A DNA stretch of 64,000 bases, taken from contig BCIA01000002.1 in NCBI GenBank assembly GCA_001599815.1, positions 5,367,626-5,431,625 of the forward strand. Direction: 5' to 3'. Positions 1 to 10,615 of the stretch are shown in pieces. The translations under genes and the position numbers were made by a program. This DNA comes from Furcasterigmium furcatum. Its lineage: Eukaryota > Ascomycota > Sordariomycetes > Glomerellales > Plectosphaerellaceae. The notes below the pieces were generated by a model, which was given only the letters and a program-made list of their open reading frames with translations, was not told the DNA's origin and did not search any database. Numbering within the stretch: position 1 is the stretch's first letter; each line of letters begins with the position of its first letter.

Positions 1-154
1 GGGGCCGAGGTCCGGCTTCACATGCGACAGGGGCCAGAGTCCGTCAGCAGTCAGCTCGCTCCCCCATCCTCCATCCTCCATCCCCAGACTCCGGATACCA
101 CCACGTTGTCCGCTACCGTATTCTCTCTTGCATCCTCCCCGGTACTTAAGACAT

Positions 155-160
155 TATAAA
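155..160 (+). promoter_or_regulatory. TATA-like box upstream of the SCP2 gene
   Basis: A TATAAA hexamer lies about 115 bases before the SCP2 start codon, and the start itself sits in a good fungal context (CACC before ATG). The rest of bases 1-273 is C/T-rich leader typical of highly expressed fungal genes. Whether the TATA box is used is inference. Confidence 0.4.
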
Positions 161-273
161 CCGCACTCCCCCACCTCCGAGGCCATTCCTCCCATCCATC
201 CACCTGCTTCGCTCGCACTTTTGTCGCAATCATCAGCTTCCACTCTCAGCATCTCTACCGAACCACCGCCACC

Positions 274-815
274 ATGTCTCTCAAGAACGGTAAGCGACTC
301 GGCTCTCTTAGATTCCTAGGTCCCCTTCCCTGACTGACGCCTCGCCCGCAGACAAGTTCCCTGCCTCGGCCGCCTTCGACGTCATCAACGAGACGCTCAA
401 CTCGAGCGAGGAGGACCGCAAGGACGCCATTTCCCAGGCCAAGGCCACCTTCGCTTTCACCCTCAAGAACGCCGGCGGCGAGACCGAGTCGTGGCACATT
501 GACCTCAAGGAGACCGGCAAGGTTGGCAAGGGCCTCGGCACCAAGCCCAACGGTTCGTCCGCCCCCTCCGAAGCGGCATTCATTCTGGCCGCGACGCCAA
601 TCTGCAATGGCGAAAACGCAACGCAGGCGCAAAACGCTGACAATCTCCCAGTCACCCTCCAGCTCTCCGACGCCGACTTCGCCGACCTTGTCGCCGGCAA
701 GGCCAACGCCCAGAAGCTTTTCATGTCCGGCAAGCTCAAGATCAAGGGCGACATCATGAAGGCGACCAAGATGGAGCCCATCATGAAGAAGGCCCAGACC
801 AAGGCCAAGCTGTAA
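274..815 (+). CDS. Peroxisomal SCP2 sterol-carrier / lipid-transfer protein
   Basis: A 126-residue protein made of a single SCP2 domain, the fold that binds fatty acyl-CoAs and sterols in peroxisomes (fungal POX18 / SCP2 type). Three exons: 274-289, 352-552 and 652-815; both introns have GT and AG ends and the joins keep frame. Visible family features are the N-terminal amphipathic helix, the central LKNAGGETESWHIDLK strands, and the C-terminal segment LSDADFADLVAGKANAQKLF followed by SGKLKIKGD. The last residues are KAKL, so the protein ends in AKL, a type 1 peroxisomal targeting signal. Length matches stand-alone fungal SCP2 proteins. A second PTS1 protein of lipid metabolism is encoded at 9606-10615. 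Identification is firm; the exact ligand is unknown. Confidence 0.93.
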
Positions 816-1982
816 GCGGCAGGTCGACGATGTCTGCATGATTTGGATGCCGGTGCATATCTACGCATATGTTGGAATGAAAGAATACCCTGTACTTTAT
901 TGGTTTTGACCACCGGGGTGGGAGCGTGGCGGCGATGGCTTGGTCTGCCTGCTGCTTCCAGTTGCAACCGGTGTGTCTGGCGCGGAAGCGCTGGGAGTGG
1001 AAAATCTACACGAGCGATCTATGCTGCCATTTTCCTGCAATGTTCTTGAAAGACCAGCGATGTGTGCTTTGGTCCGAGTGCGTTTCCTGGAGTCAATGTG
1101 AATCTTCCATTCTTCCATTTCGGAAGCCCGTCGGGTGGTGATGTCAGTTGACATGTGAATTCGCTGCCCTGAGTCGTGCTAATGCTCAGCTTGGAAAGGG
1201 TTGCCCTTGCACCTTGCTCAGAGAATCATTTCATATAGAGATGCAAAAGACATACCACGGGCAACGTCTCAGAAATATGTACGGGCAGGCTGTATCCTTC
1301 AAGTCTGCGTATTCCTTCCAGATGCATCATCTCTGACTTGATCTGCCTCATGGTTGCTGCGAAACGCACAGACAACAGGTTCACGGGCTCCGGGTGCATG
1401 ACTAAGCATACCCCCAAGGCAATAACCGATTGGCCCAGAGAGCTCAAGATGTGAGCACAGGCAGGTGCGACTGCCTCAGGCCGGCGACCCCATTTTCCCA
1501 GATGAAAAGCGGGTCGCCGCTTCCGTCCTCCGTGGTCCCTGCCAGCAGTTTTTCCTTCGAGGCCAGCTCGCTCGGTTTCGCCGCCGCCCTGACCAGACAG
1601 ACCCAGCAGGTTAACAGGAGTTGTGGTGCAGGAAAAAACACCATCATCCAACACCCTCCTCCTCAACATCCCCCCGACCTGGGCGTCCCAAAGCCATCGC
1701 CAGGGCCCCTCAAATCCCATCAATGTCTTTTTGATTCCTTCCCGACGACGACGCTCGAACGCGTACTCCTCCCACCGTGCTGAGCTTTCCCTCCCCTTTC
1801 CTGTCTGGGCCCGACTCTTTGTGCGGCCAGGCGTCGTTCTTCGGTGCACCCGCGGACGCGACCCGACCCTTCTCTTCAGGGCACGGCGACACTGCCTTTC
1901 CGGGGTTCTTCAATAAGTCCCCCCAACATCCATCATCCAACGTCGCTCCCTACCTTCCTCCACACCATAATCATTACCCGCC
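816..1982. other. Intergenic: SCP2 3' region and NUP2 promoter
   Basis: No convincing gene. The right part (about 1630-1982) is pyrimidine-rich and reads as the NUP2 leader. Short overlapping reading frames on both strands here look like neither known domains nor spliced exons. Confidence 0.6.
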
Positions 1983-4900
1983 ATGGATGGCCACGGCACC
2001 CCCAAGGCGCGACCCGGCCTGCGGTTTGCGAATCGCGTCTACGAGAATTCCCCTCTCAACCCGAATAAGCGCCCGGTCGGCACTCCTCAGACCGCGCCCT
2101 CTCGGAGGGTTCTCAACCGCGATGAGCCTTCGTCGCGCGGGATGGACGCGTCCGTCTCGTCCTACTCTGCGGCGCGCAACATTTTCCGCACGTCGTCTAT
2201 GAACAACCTCTCCAACCCATCTACAACTCCCTTCTCCCCCAGTCTGCCTGCGGAGACGAAGACCAAGGTTTTCGCGCCGGGTGCCACCCCCGCCAGCCAG
2301 AAGGTCTTCCGGGAAGCTACTGCCCAGGCGACTCCTCGCGGTATGGCGGCACCATCGGCCCCCGTCGAGCTCTTCACGATGCGCATCCCGTCACCCCCTC
2401 CCGAATATTCTGGCGAGAAGCTCGCGAGGAGGATACCGCGTGATCTCGACGGCAAGGGATCCGTCTACGCCGACCAGTTCCTCGCGGACCTGGTCCCTGC
2501 CGAGTACGATGACCTGCAGCGCCGTCAGCTCTTCTGCATCCTCGATTTGCGCCGCCTCAAGCACTCGGCGAACGAGATCTTCGCGAAGAAGGATTGGAAG
2601 CTGAACATCTCAAACTTTGCAAAGGAGTATGAGAAGAGCCGGAGCCTCATTATGCTTCGATACGGCCTATACGAATGGAAGGGCAAGAAGCCCGATCCCG
2701 CCGTTATGCGCAAGTGGAGGGCTGCCAACGGCCTGCCCGACCAAGAGGAGGAGCCATCTCCCACCCCCACTAAGCGCAAGAACAAGCGCAAGGCCGACGA
2801 GGAGCTTCCCTCGAAAGAGTCGATCGCGGCCGCCGATTCCGTTGCTTCGGCCAAACGACGCGCCTTCGATAAGGCCGAGGCGCCGTCTGCCACGCCTGCG
2901 ACGACCAACAAGCGAAAGGCCTCCGTTAGCGATGAGTCCGAGGAACAGCAGCCTACGAAGCAGCACAAATCCTCGGCCACAAAGGCCATGTTTGAGCAAG
3001 CCTTCAACAACAAGGCAGGCTCATCCCCCTTCGGCGCTCCCAAGACGTCTGATGGTGAGACACCGGCCAAGCCTTCGTCGTCTATCTTCGGAGCTGCCCC
3101 GAAGCCCGTCAATGGTGGAACTACAGAGTCGGTCTTGAAAGCTAGGGCCTCTGCAGGCGGGTCTGGCAACATCTTCGGCCACCTGTCGGATAACAGCGCA
3201 CAGAATAGTGGACAGGACGCGGATACCGAGAGCGAGGCGGATGAGGATGACGAAGAGAACGAAGCCCAGGAAGCAGGTCAACAGAGCGATGAGCCGAGTG
3301 TGGTCGCCAGTGGCGGAGCAGACACGCCCTCGTCTCAGCCCGCCGGAAGTCTCTTCGGACAAAAGCCGCTGGCTCCGCCTCCGACGTCCGCCGCTGCATC
3401 GCGCGAGTCGACCCCTGGTCGTAGCTTGTTCGACCGTGTACAGAAGGGCACAGACGGCCAGCCTCTTCGCGCAGACTCGGTTGAGCCTGCTCAGAAGACT
3501 GGCCTCTTCGGGGAGGCTGCAAAGCCGGCTGAGAAGCCGCTGAATGCGACTTGGAACCCCGATTCTCCCATCAAGTTCGGCAACAGCACCACTTCCGCAG
3601 GCAGCATGTTCGGTGCCGCCCCGAGCACATCCAGCCCGCTATTTGGACAGAAGGCCGAGTCGACCGCTTCCACGACCAACCTCTTCGGCGCCCCGAAGAC
3701 GAACGAGACACCAAAGGATGCAAGCAAACCCAGTACCAGCACCTCGTCGCTCTTTGGTGCTTCGAAGGAGCCTGAGAAGCCTGCTTCCTCCGTCTTTGGC
3801 TCTGCTCCGTCTCAGGACAAGCCGGTATCCAACCTCTTCGGAGCCCCCAAGGCCCAGGAGAAGCCTGCAGAGGCGAAGCCTGCTTCCAATCTCTTTGGGG
3901 CACCCAAGGAGCTAGGGACACCCGCGACCAACATGTTTGGAGCGCCCAAGGAGCCTGAGAAGCCCACTGAGCAAAAGCCTGCTGCATCCGAAGAATCCGA
4001 CAAGGAGAACGATGCGCAGGCCCCAGCGAAGCCTCTCTTCGGCGGATTTACTCCCAAGCCCGTCGAGTCATCCGGTTCGTCTCTGTTCCAGCCAAAGCCG
4101 GACGCCGCGCCAGCTTCCAAGCCCGCTGCTCCCACCTTCTCTTTCGGTGCCTCGAAGCCGGAAGACGCCAAGGCGTCCCCGACCCCGACTACCAGCCTCT
4201 TTGGTGCGCAGGAAAAGCCCAAGGAAGCGCCCGTTCTGACGTCTTCAACGCTTTTCGGAGCCCCCAGCAAACCCGCTGAGATCGACGCTTCAGCCGCGTC
4301 TGCTGAACCTGTTAAAGCTCCTCTATTTGGCGCGAGCTCGACTACCGCCCCAGCGTCCAACATGTTTGGACAGAGCACCGCTGCTAAGCCCGCGGCGCCC
4401 ACCTTCGCTTTCGGCTCGACAGACTCATCTGGGTCCAAGCCTCTCTTTGGAAGTGGTGCTGTCACCCCTGCCGCCCCAAGCCAGCCCCTGTTTGGCGGTA
4501 GTCCTATGAAGCAAGACGCCAAACAGGATGAGCCTCCGGCAAAGAAGATGTTCGGCGCATCATCTGAGCCAGCCTCTACAGGCTTCTCGTTCGGACAAAG
4601 CGGAAGCCAGAGCAGCGCGCCATCGGGCGGTCTTTTCGGTGCCAGTGCTCCTCAGACCAATGGGCAGACCCCTGCTCCCTCTTTCTCTTTTGGCGGCACG
4701 GGAGGTCAGAGCTTCAACAACCCCTTCACCTCTAATGGCGCAGGCCCTGCGGCTGCCCCTGCTGCCAGTGGCGGCGCCGGCGTGTTCAACTTCGGCGGGG
4801 CATCTTCGACGACGCCCGCTGGTGGCAACTCGGGCGCTTCAACCCCCTTCCAGTTCGGTGGCAACGCACCCTCGAATCCTGCCCCTGGTGGCTCGACCTT

Positions 4901-5708
4901 CATGTTCGGCAGCAGCGCGCCTTCTCAGCCCGCCGCGTCGACGTCGTTCCAGTTCGGCGGAAACAGCACCCAACCCCCCTCCCTCAACTTCACTTCCGCT
5001 TCCCCCCAACCTCCCGCCACGAACGAGAGCAACATCTTCGCGCCCAACCCGAACCCGCCAGGCGGCAACATGTTCAACCTGCAGCCGCCCGTAGGGGGCG
5101 CGTCTTCTACAGGTACCAACTCACCCTTTAACTTTGGCGGGGCTTCCAGCCTAGCAACCACGCCAGCAACCGGTACGCCCGAGCCGACCGCTGACCGAGA
5201 GAAGATAACCGGCCCAAAGCCAAACTTGGCAGCGCCTGGCGCCGACGGGGCGGACGACAATGAGGACAAGCCCCATGAGCAGATTTCGCTTACCGAAGGC
5301 GGCCCCGGCGAGGAAGACGAGACGGTCATCCACGAGGTGCGATGCAAGGTTTTGAAGTTTGTGCCAGCGGGCAAGGACGCGGATAAGGACAGCGGCGACG
5401 ACAAACCGAAGAGCAAGAGCCCATGGAGCACACAGGGCGTGGGACCCTTCCGGCTCCTCAAGAACAAGTCATCGGGCGCGCTGCGCATGCTCGTTCGCGC
5501 GGAACCCCGTGGACACGTCGTGCTCAACCGTGGCCTGTTGCCAAATGTCTCGTACACGGCGGATGCCAAGTATGTCAAGATGACCACGTCCAACGAGACT
5601 GGTGATGGCCTGGAAACCTGGATGATCCAAGTGAAGACTGCGGACATGGCCAAGGAGACGGCCAAGATTTTGGAGGACAACAAGAAGAGCGCCGAGGGAA
5701 GCGACTGA
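1983..5708 (+). CDS. NUP2: FG-repeat nucleoporin Nup2 with Ran-binding domain
   Basis: An intronless 1241-codon gene. The product is a nuclear-pore protein that docks importin-alpha/Ran complexes. Residues about 1105-1235 form a RanBP1-type Ran-binding domain (starting near ETVIHEVRCKVLKF, with GPFRLLKNKSSGALRMLVR and the MIQVKTADMA end). Residues about 330-1050 carry many FG repeats, mostly of the LFGAPK, SLFGAS, FSFG and FQFGG kinds. A compact non-FG segment at about 133-245 (DLDGKGSVYADQFL, then the SRSLIMLRYGLYEWKGKKP stretch) precedes basic KRKNKRK nuclear-localisation-like clusters. In other moulds Nup2 moves to chromatin in mitosis; that behaviour is not visible from sequence. The start is the first ATG of the frame and follows a C/T-rich leader. 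Confidence 0.93.
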   Translation: MDGHGTPKARPGLRFANRVYENSPLNPNKRPVGTPQTAPSRRVLNRDEPSSRGMDASVSSYSAARNIFRTSSMNNLSNPSTTPFSPSLPAETKTKVFAPGATPASQKVFREATAQATPRGMAAPSAPVELFTMRIPSPPPEYSGEKLARRIPRDLDGKGSVYADQFLADLVPAEYDDLQRRQLFCILDLRRLKHSANEIFAKKDWKLNISNFAKEYEKSRSLIMLRYGLYEWKGKKPDPAVMRKWRAANGLPDQEEEPSPTPTKRKNKRKADEELPSKESIAAADSVASAKRRAFDKAEAPSATPATTNKRKASVSDESEEQQPTKQHKSSATKAMFEQAFNNKAGSSPFGAPKTSDGETPAKPSSSIFGAAPKPVNGGTTESVLKARASAGGSGNIFGHLSDNSAQNSGQDADTESEADEDDEENEAQEAGQQSDEPSVVASGGADTPSSQPAGSLFGQKPLAPPPTSAAASRESTPGRSLFDRVQKGTDGQPLRADSVEPAQKTGLFGEAAKPAEKPLNATWNPDSPIKFGNSTTSAGSMFGAAPSTSSPLFGQKAESTASTTNLFGAPKTNETPKDASKPSTSTSSLFGASKEPEKPASSVFGSAPSQDKPVSNLFGAPKAQEKPAEAKPASNLFGAPKELGTPATNMFGAPKEPEKPTEQKPAASEESDKENDAQAPAKPLFGGFTPKPVESSGSSLFQPKPDAAPASKPAAPTFSFGASKPEDAKASPTPTTSLFGAQEKPKEAPVLTSSTLFGAPSKPAEIDASAASAEPVKAPLFGASSTTAPASNMFGQSTAAKPAAPTFAFGSTDSSGSKPLFGSGAVTPAAPSQPLFGGSPMKQDAKQDEPPAKKMFGASSEPASTGFSFGQSGSQSSAPSGGLFGASAPQTNGQTPAPSFSFGGTGGQSFNNPFTSNGAGPAAAPAASGGAGVFNFGGASSTTPAGGNSGASTPFQFGGNAPSNPAPGGSTFMFGSSAPSQPAASTSFQFGGNSTQPPSLNFTSASPQPPATNESNIFAPNPNPPGGNMFNLQPPVGGASSTGTNSPFNFGGASSLATTPATGTPEPTADREKITGPKPNLAAPGADGADDNEDKPHEQISLTEGGPGEEDETVIHEVRCKVLKFVPAGKDADKDSGDDKPKSKSPWSTQGVGPFRLLKNKSSGALRMLVRAEPRGHVVLNRGLLPNVSYTADAKYVKMTTSNETGDGLETWMIQVKTADMAKETAKILEDNKKSAEGSD

Positions 5709-6580
5709 TCGGGCACGGCGCACAACTGCTTCTCATCCCTGCCTATTCTTGTTACCTGAGCTTGTAATTGTTGCTTGAGAGCATGCTGTGATTGTTTTCT
5801 CTTTTTTTCCGTTGTCGTTTCGTTCTCGGGATTCTTTCGGCGCTTCAACGCTGCGAGAGCCGGGAGGAATGGCCACTTCATAGATAGATGGGATGGGCAT
5901 ACGCGTCTCCTCCAAGTGGAGGGGCGCACAGGGATGGAGCATAGCATTGTCACCCGCGAGTTCACATTGTGGCGGGGCGGCGGGATGTTTCCCTCCGTTT
6001 TCCCTAGGGAATCAAAAGAATCGGCGTCGGTGGTTGTTGTCGTGCCTACTTATTTGGTAGCTGAAATTATCGGTGTCCCCTGTACATGTCTGCTTCAGAA
6101 TAGGAAGCCAAAAGTTGAAACAACGTTGTCTGAGCTGATGAATCGCAAGTGAGGTGATATCTGATGGCGAAGGAGAGCTGATGCTGGGCGGCCTGCCACC
6201 ATGAAGATGCCATAGATCCTGTGAGTTGTCGACGTATGTGCCAAGATGGGTTCGTAACGTCGCAAGAAACAGTGATAGGAGCGAAGCATGCGTAATTAGA
6301 GAAAGGCAGAATTTCATAAAGAATATCTATATATCATGTCAAGCAAGGTATATCCCAGCAATAAATCTACAACACAAGGCCCCGCTCCCCGGCCATGCCC
6401 GCTGCATCTAGGTCGGGTCGGTGCCGTGCCTAATGAAGCGCTCCGTGAAACGCCTGGTATCATGTTGCTAAATACAATATGTGCTGGCTTCATAACGCTC
6501 CGCTTCCATTGTCTTGAATATGTTCTTCGTATCTTGGCGTTCTCTCGGCCAACTCTTCGTCAAATGGTCTCGTAGCACCG
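5709..6580. other. Intergenic between convergent genes
   Basis: This holds the 3' ends of NUP2 and of the facing membrane-protein gene. It is locally more AT-rich (for example around 6300-6500), as expected of untranslated ends. No gene or RNA was recognised. Confidence 0.6.
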
Positions 6581-7426
6581 TTAGGTTCCCCGTTGCCGCC
6601 AGAAAGAGACGGCCGGTGGCGGTGTGGTGATGAGCGGCGCGTGGGTGGTTGGGGAGGCGTTGCTGTTCCCCGATATCTCGGAGGGGTGTGGCGCCGTCGG
6701 GGGCGGCGGTGTCGAACCGGCCGTGACGGCGCCGTAGTCTGGGGGCGGGGCCTCTGATGCGCTCGGGGCAGGATGTGTCTGTGCAGGCACGGCGATCGGC
6801 GAAGCGGGCGCCGCAGCGGGCGGGCTCGAGGAGGAGGAGGAAGAGGATTCGCCCTGCCGCTGGTGGCCGCCGGGGGAGGGGCGGCGCATGTCGTCCATCT
6901 CGTAGCTGTGGAGGTCCGCGGTCGTGTCGCCGCGGACGGGGTCCCCGGCGGCGATGGACTGGCCGGGCAGGGCCTTTACGGCGTAGGCAGGGGGCGCCTC
7001 GCCGTGCTCGTTGAGGCCGAGGCCGTCGTCGTGACGCCAGACGGCCCAGGTGCGGCCGCCGCGGCGAGCGCCGGTGTTGGCGCCGGTCCGGTTGCCGCGC
7101 TCGGGGTCGGAGGGGGCGCTGAGCATGTTGCCGCCATGGCCGCGACGGTGGCGGATGCTACAATCACCGGAAGTTAGTCATTACCCTGAGAAGCAGAGAC
7201 CCGCCGCAATCCCCCAGAAGGAGTGAAAATGGACTCACCAGAGACCGATGAGGACGGCGATGGCTACTACGACGATGATGACGGGAATGATGGAGAAGGA
7301 GAGGGAGTTGTCCCAGAAGGCGCCGTCGTCTTCGTCCGGGAAGGAAATTGACTCTGTCTCGTCAGGGTAGAATGTGTCGATGGACTCGGAGGCGTACGGC
7401 CAGTCCATTGATACTGTTGTTGACAT
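6581..7426 (-). CDS. Single-pass membrane protein with PPxY motif (RCR-like)
   Basis: Two exons (7239-7426 and 6581-7157 on the complement) joined across an 81-nt intron with a GTGAGT donor and a GACTAAC branch site give 254 residues. The N-terminal 45 residues are acidic and lack a signal peptide. One strong transmembrane helix follows (FSIIPVIIVVVAIAVLIGL), then a basic RHRRG stop-transfer stretch and a Pro/Ser-rich tail. The tail contains GLNEHGEAPPAY, with a PPAY (PPxY) motif that would suit WW domains of Rsp5-type ubiquitin ligases, and later PPPDYG. The arrangement of helix, basic stretch and PPxY resembles fungal RCR (Congo-red resistance / chitin synthesis regulation) proteins, but similarity is too weak for a firm family call. 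The function is inference; the gene model is good. Confidence 0.75.
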
Positions 7427-8972
7427 CTTGGTGGCTCTGGGGTGGTGGTCGGCGGTGTGGACGGGTGAGGCTCGGAGAGCCGGTCAAATGGGTGTGATCG
7501 ACCACCAGAGAGGGGAGATGCGTTGCGGTAGTTCCGTGGACGATGCTATCCGTCTGTTGTCGTGGGAGAGACTGGTAGAGAGCCGAGGATGATGGTCAAC
7601 GGCAGCCAGCAGTCGATGTGATGTGTGAAGTGCCGGTCAGGTAGGGTGAGGTGAGTGAGTGAGGAGTGCGGTTGGGATAAACGTGGGCGATGGCGTCCTT
7701 GTATGTAAATCGTCACTCGATAAGTGGCCCAGATCACGCCAAGAGCGCGCGCTGGGAGCGAAGGCGCCGAGGTGGTGGCTTGTTGGTTGGGCAGTCTTGG
7801 CCGGAAGACGCGGGGGGATCTTGGCTGAGGCTTCGTCACCGCGTGTGGCGATGCTCGAGCGATGAGTGTCACTGTCCGGACGCTGGACGTATGAAGGACC
7901 GGAGCCGGGCTTCAGTCCACGGATGCTGACGATAAGTCCGAGTTCGCGGGAGAGGAAGACGGGGAGGGAGGAGAGCGCGGGAAACTGAGGAGGCTGAGCA
8001 CCTCATAGCGATCGATGGACATTCAATATGAGTATCCCCCTCGTGCCTAGGGGCGTATTTAACCGGGGTCAGATTTCAAATTGAAGCGGCCCAGGGCGCC
8101 GCCCGGCGGACGTGAAAGACAAAGTGGAAGGTCAAGGGCCGGACGCCTTGGCGATAACACCTCAGCCCCCCGCTTGCCCCCTTTGAGCGCCGGGGGGCAA
8201 GCGACGACGAATGGGGACGAGCTGGCAGGATCGCTTGACCTGGCGATAGGATGGGCACAAGACGAGCCGAGTGAGACATTGCGACTGCTGCAGTCGGTAT
8301 CTAGGTAAGGTAAGGTGAGGGTATGGTGGTCTATCAAGACAGCTCGGGGAGGTCATCATGAGAAATGGTGGAGATGCCGAGCTTAGCATTGCGCGTGCAA
8401 CCCCCATTGACGGGTTCCTGGCTCTGGACGGAAGTGTCAAGTGATCATGATACTGGTATTTGTCAAAAAGTTCCAGGTTGACAGCTCCCCCGGAATCCAC
8501 TCCCCACCTTCCGTCACTGTCAGTGCCATCCGTGATCCCACATGGACCCTCGTTGGTGAAGTCGCTGCCTAATAAACAACTCGGAACCTGGAAACGGGCC
8601 TCCCGCGCCGTCGCCTCCACCCAGGCCCAGCGGCTAGGCCCCAAAGAAACACCTGAACACGCCCCCTGTCTGATGGAAGCTTCCAACGTTCCAGCCCGCC
8701 CGGCGCACCATCTCCACTTCAAGTTAGGTGTCTCCAGGGAGCGCTGGCTCTGGATTGGCCCAAATCCGATCAGTCCATCAATCTTGCATGCATCGGCCCA
8801 AGTCAAGCTCCGACCCTTTCTCAAATGCTTCCCTCTTCATCACAATCATCAACGGCACCTCCGAAAGCCCGGCTCCGACTCCGACTCTTGACTCTGCCGC
8901 GAAGTCAGCCCTGCCTTTACGACCACCACCGATCTCTGCCACGCCACACAGCTAGATCTTCACGCCATCACC
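7427..8972. other. Divergent intergenic region (membrane protein / TFB5)
   Basis: This is the shared upstream region of the two divergent genes. It holds GGTAAGGTAAGGTGAGG at 8303-8320 and a similar GGTAGGGTGAGGTGAGTGAG run near 7637. A 220-codon complement-strand frame at 8162-8824 has no recognisable domain and looks like a GC-rich chance frame. No RNA gene was seen. Confidence 0.55.
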
Positions 8973-9308
8973 ATGCCGCGTGCCATTCGAGGTCCGATGA
9001 CCCCGCCATCCCCCCCTTCGCTGCCATCGTTCCCCTGACGCTGACCCTCGCATAGGCGTCCTGATCGAGTGTGATCCGAGTATCAAGTCCATCATCGTGA
9101 ACATCGACTCTTCGAATCACGAGTATATCATCGAAGACCTCGACGACCAGCGCGTCGTCGTCAAGGAGAACATGGTCGGCGAGCTCAAGAGGCGGTTAGA
9201 AGAGGTGCGAGCCGAGGCCCGCGCCTGTCCTACAAAACTGGCACTGACCAAATCGAGCAGAGGTTATCAGAGACGCAGCAACCCGCGGAAGATTCAGGAT
9301 CCGAGTGA
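8973..9308 (+). CDS. TFB5: TFIIH core subunit Tfb5 (GTF2H5/TTDA homologue)
   Basis: A 71-residue protein from three exons (8973-8991, 9056-9204 and 9261-9308). Tfb5 stabilises TFIIH by binding its p52/Tfb2 subunit and is needed for nucleotide-excision repair and basal transcription. The diagnostic N-terminal segment is MPRAIRGVLIECDPSIKSII, which matches the GVLIECDP signature of human TTDA. It is followed by the FIIQDIDD-like segment YIIEDLDDQRVVV and a Leu/Arg-rich C-terminal helix (MVGELKRRLEE). Length equals that of the family (about 70 residues). The first intron has an unusual GTCCGA donor, but the join restores the family sequence exactly. The second intron is ordinary (GTGCGA...CTGAC...CAG). 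Confidence 0.93.
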
Positions 9309-9605
9309 ACGTCTCAACATCTATTTCCGGACCCGGATTTCGGGTCACGATTCTTCAATACAAAGGCCCAATACCGCGTGCGCTTCCGACACCGAATGAC
9401 CCCATGTCCCGCCAAAGCCGCAGCACACGCCCGGGGACAGCGACACATGTTATCCCAAATGTACTCGGCCGGGGCAAATCATTCGGAGCAATCCATCTCT
9501 GAGCCTCAGCCGCGTCAACCCCTGCGAGAAGGCTGTGCAGCGTCGCCGCTGCCGGAGCTATGATCTGACATGCATACAACCTGAATTGAGAAGACTTCGG
9601 TGTCG

Positions 9606-10615
9606 TCACAGCTTCGCAAACCGCGGCGCCGTCTTCTGCATTCTGGCCATGATGGCGGTTTTAAAGTCGGCCGACTGCAGCATCACCGAATTCCAAATAG
9701 TGGTATAGCGCAGGTCTATGGGGGAGGGGGTTATTAGTCCGATAGTCCCCTGGATACTCGCACAGCCTCGCCAGGTGTGAAAGTGGCGGGCCTCAAGAAA
9801 AAAAAGTTCATGGTACTCACTCTCGTCAATCGTGTGATCCCTCGCGTGATTCAGAAGCTCCTTCGTGCCCTGTACCGCCACGGGGCTCTTGGTCGACCAG
9901 AACGCGGCCATCTTGAAGGCGGCGTCCAGAGCGGCGGCCTTGCTCGGCTGCACCTGGCTCACGAGGCCGACGGCCAGGGCCTCGTCGGCGAAGAAGTCGC
10001 GCCCGGAGTAGCACACGTCCTTGACCCACGACAGGCTGCCGACGACGCGGGGCAGGCGGGCCAGCGTTCCCACGTCGGCAGCCATGCCGACGTCCACCTC
10101 CTTGACGGAGAAGCGGGTGTCCTTGGAGCAGAGGCGCACGTCGGCCGCCGTGGCCAGGTCGATGGCCAGGCCGAGGGAGAAGCCGTGCATGACGCAGATG
10201 ACGGCTGCAGATGTAATGTCAGCTTCCTATTTATTCGTTCCAGAGCGCGAGAGGGGAGCGTACGCTTGTCGCACTTGTCCATGGCAGTTACGGCGTCCTG
10301 GAACTCCTCGATGGTGTTGCGCAGGCCGGTGGCGACTCGGCCTACGTCGGCGGTTCCGGCGGGGAGGAGGGAGTCGTTGGCGGCGGCGGCAGCGAGGTCG
10401 AGGCCGGCGGTGAAGGCGCGGTCGCCGGCGCCGGAGAGGACGACGGCGCGGACGTCCGGGTCGCTGCTGAGGCGGTTAAACAGCTGGTGGAACTCGAGCC
10501 ATACTTCGCGGTGCCAGGAGTTGAGCTTCTCGGGGCGGTTGATCTGGACGTGGGCGACAAAGGCGACGGGTGTGTCGACGAGGAAGTTCTTGAACTTGTA
10601 GTCCTGGAGGGCCAT
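9606..10615 (-). CDS. Peroxisomal delta3,5-delta2,4-dienoyl-CoA isomerase
   Basis: A crotonase-fold enzyme of 281 residues, homologous to ECH1/DCI1, that moves double bonds in dienoyl-CoAs during beta-oxidation of unsaturated fatty acids. Three exons on the complement: 10264-10615, 9821-10204 and 9606-9715. Both joins are in frame and restore the family sequence. The oxyanion-hole region reads FTAGLDL. All three acidic residues of mammalian ECH1 are present: D133 (in GLAIDL), E153 and D161 (in KEVDVGMAADVGTLARLP), the last stretch being the isomerase fingerprint. The protein ends RFAKL, so AKL is a PTS1 peroxisome signal. The start at 10615 is preferred because an upstream extension (to 10663) lacks family similarity. 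It faces TFB5 with under 300 bases between them. Confidence 0.93.

Noticed and set aside
4925..5965. 346-codon open frame on the complement of NUP2
   Set aside because: It is antisense to the FG and Ran-binding coding sequence and mirrors its codon bias; it has no domain. The same holds for other frames opposite NUP2.
8162..8824. 220-codon complement frame in the TFB5 upstream region
   Set aside because: No recognisable domain or splice structure; composition is chance-like, and it occupies a divergent promoter region.
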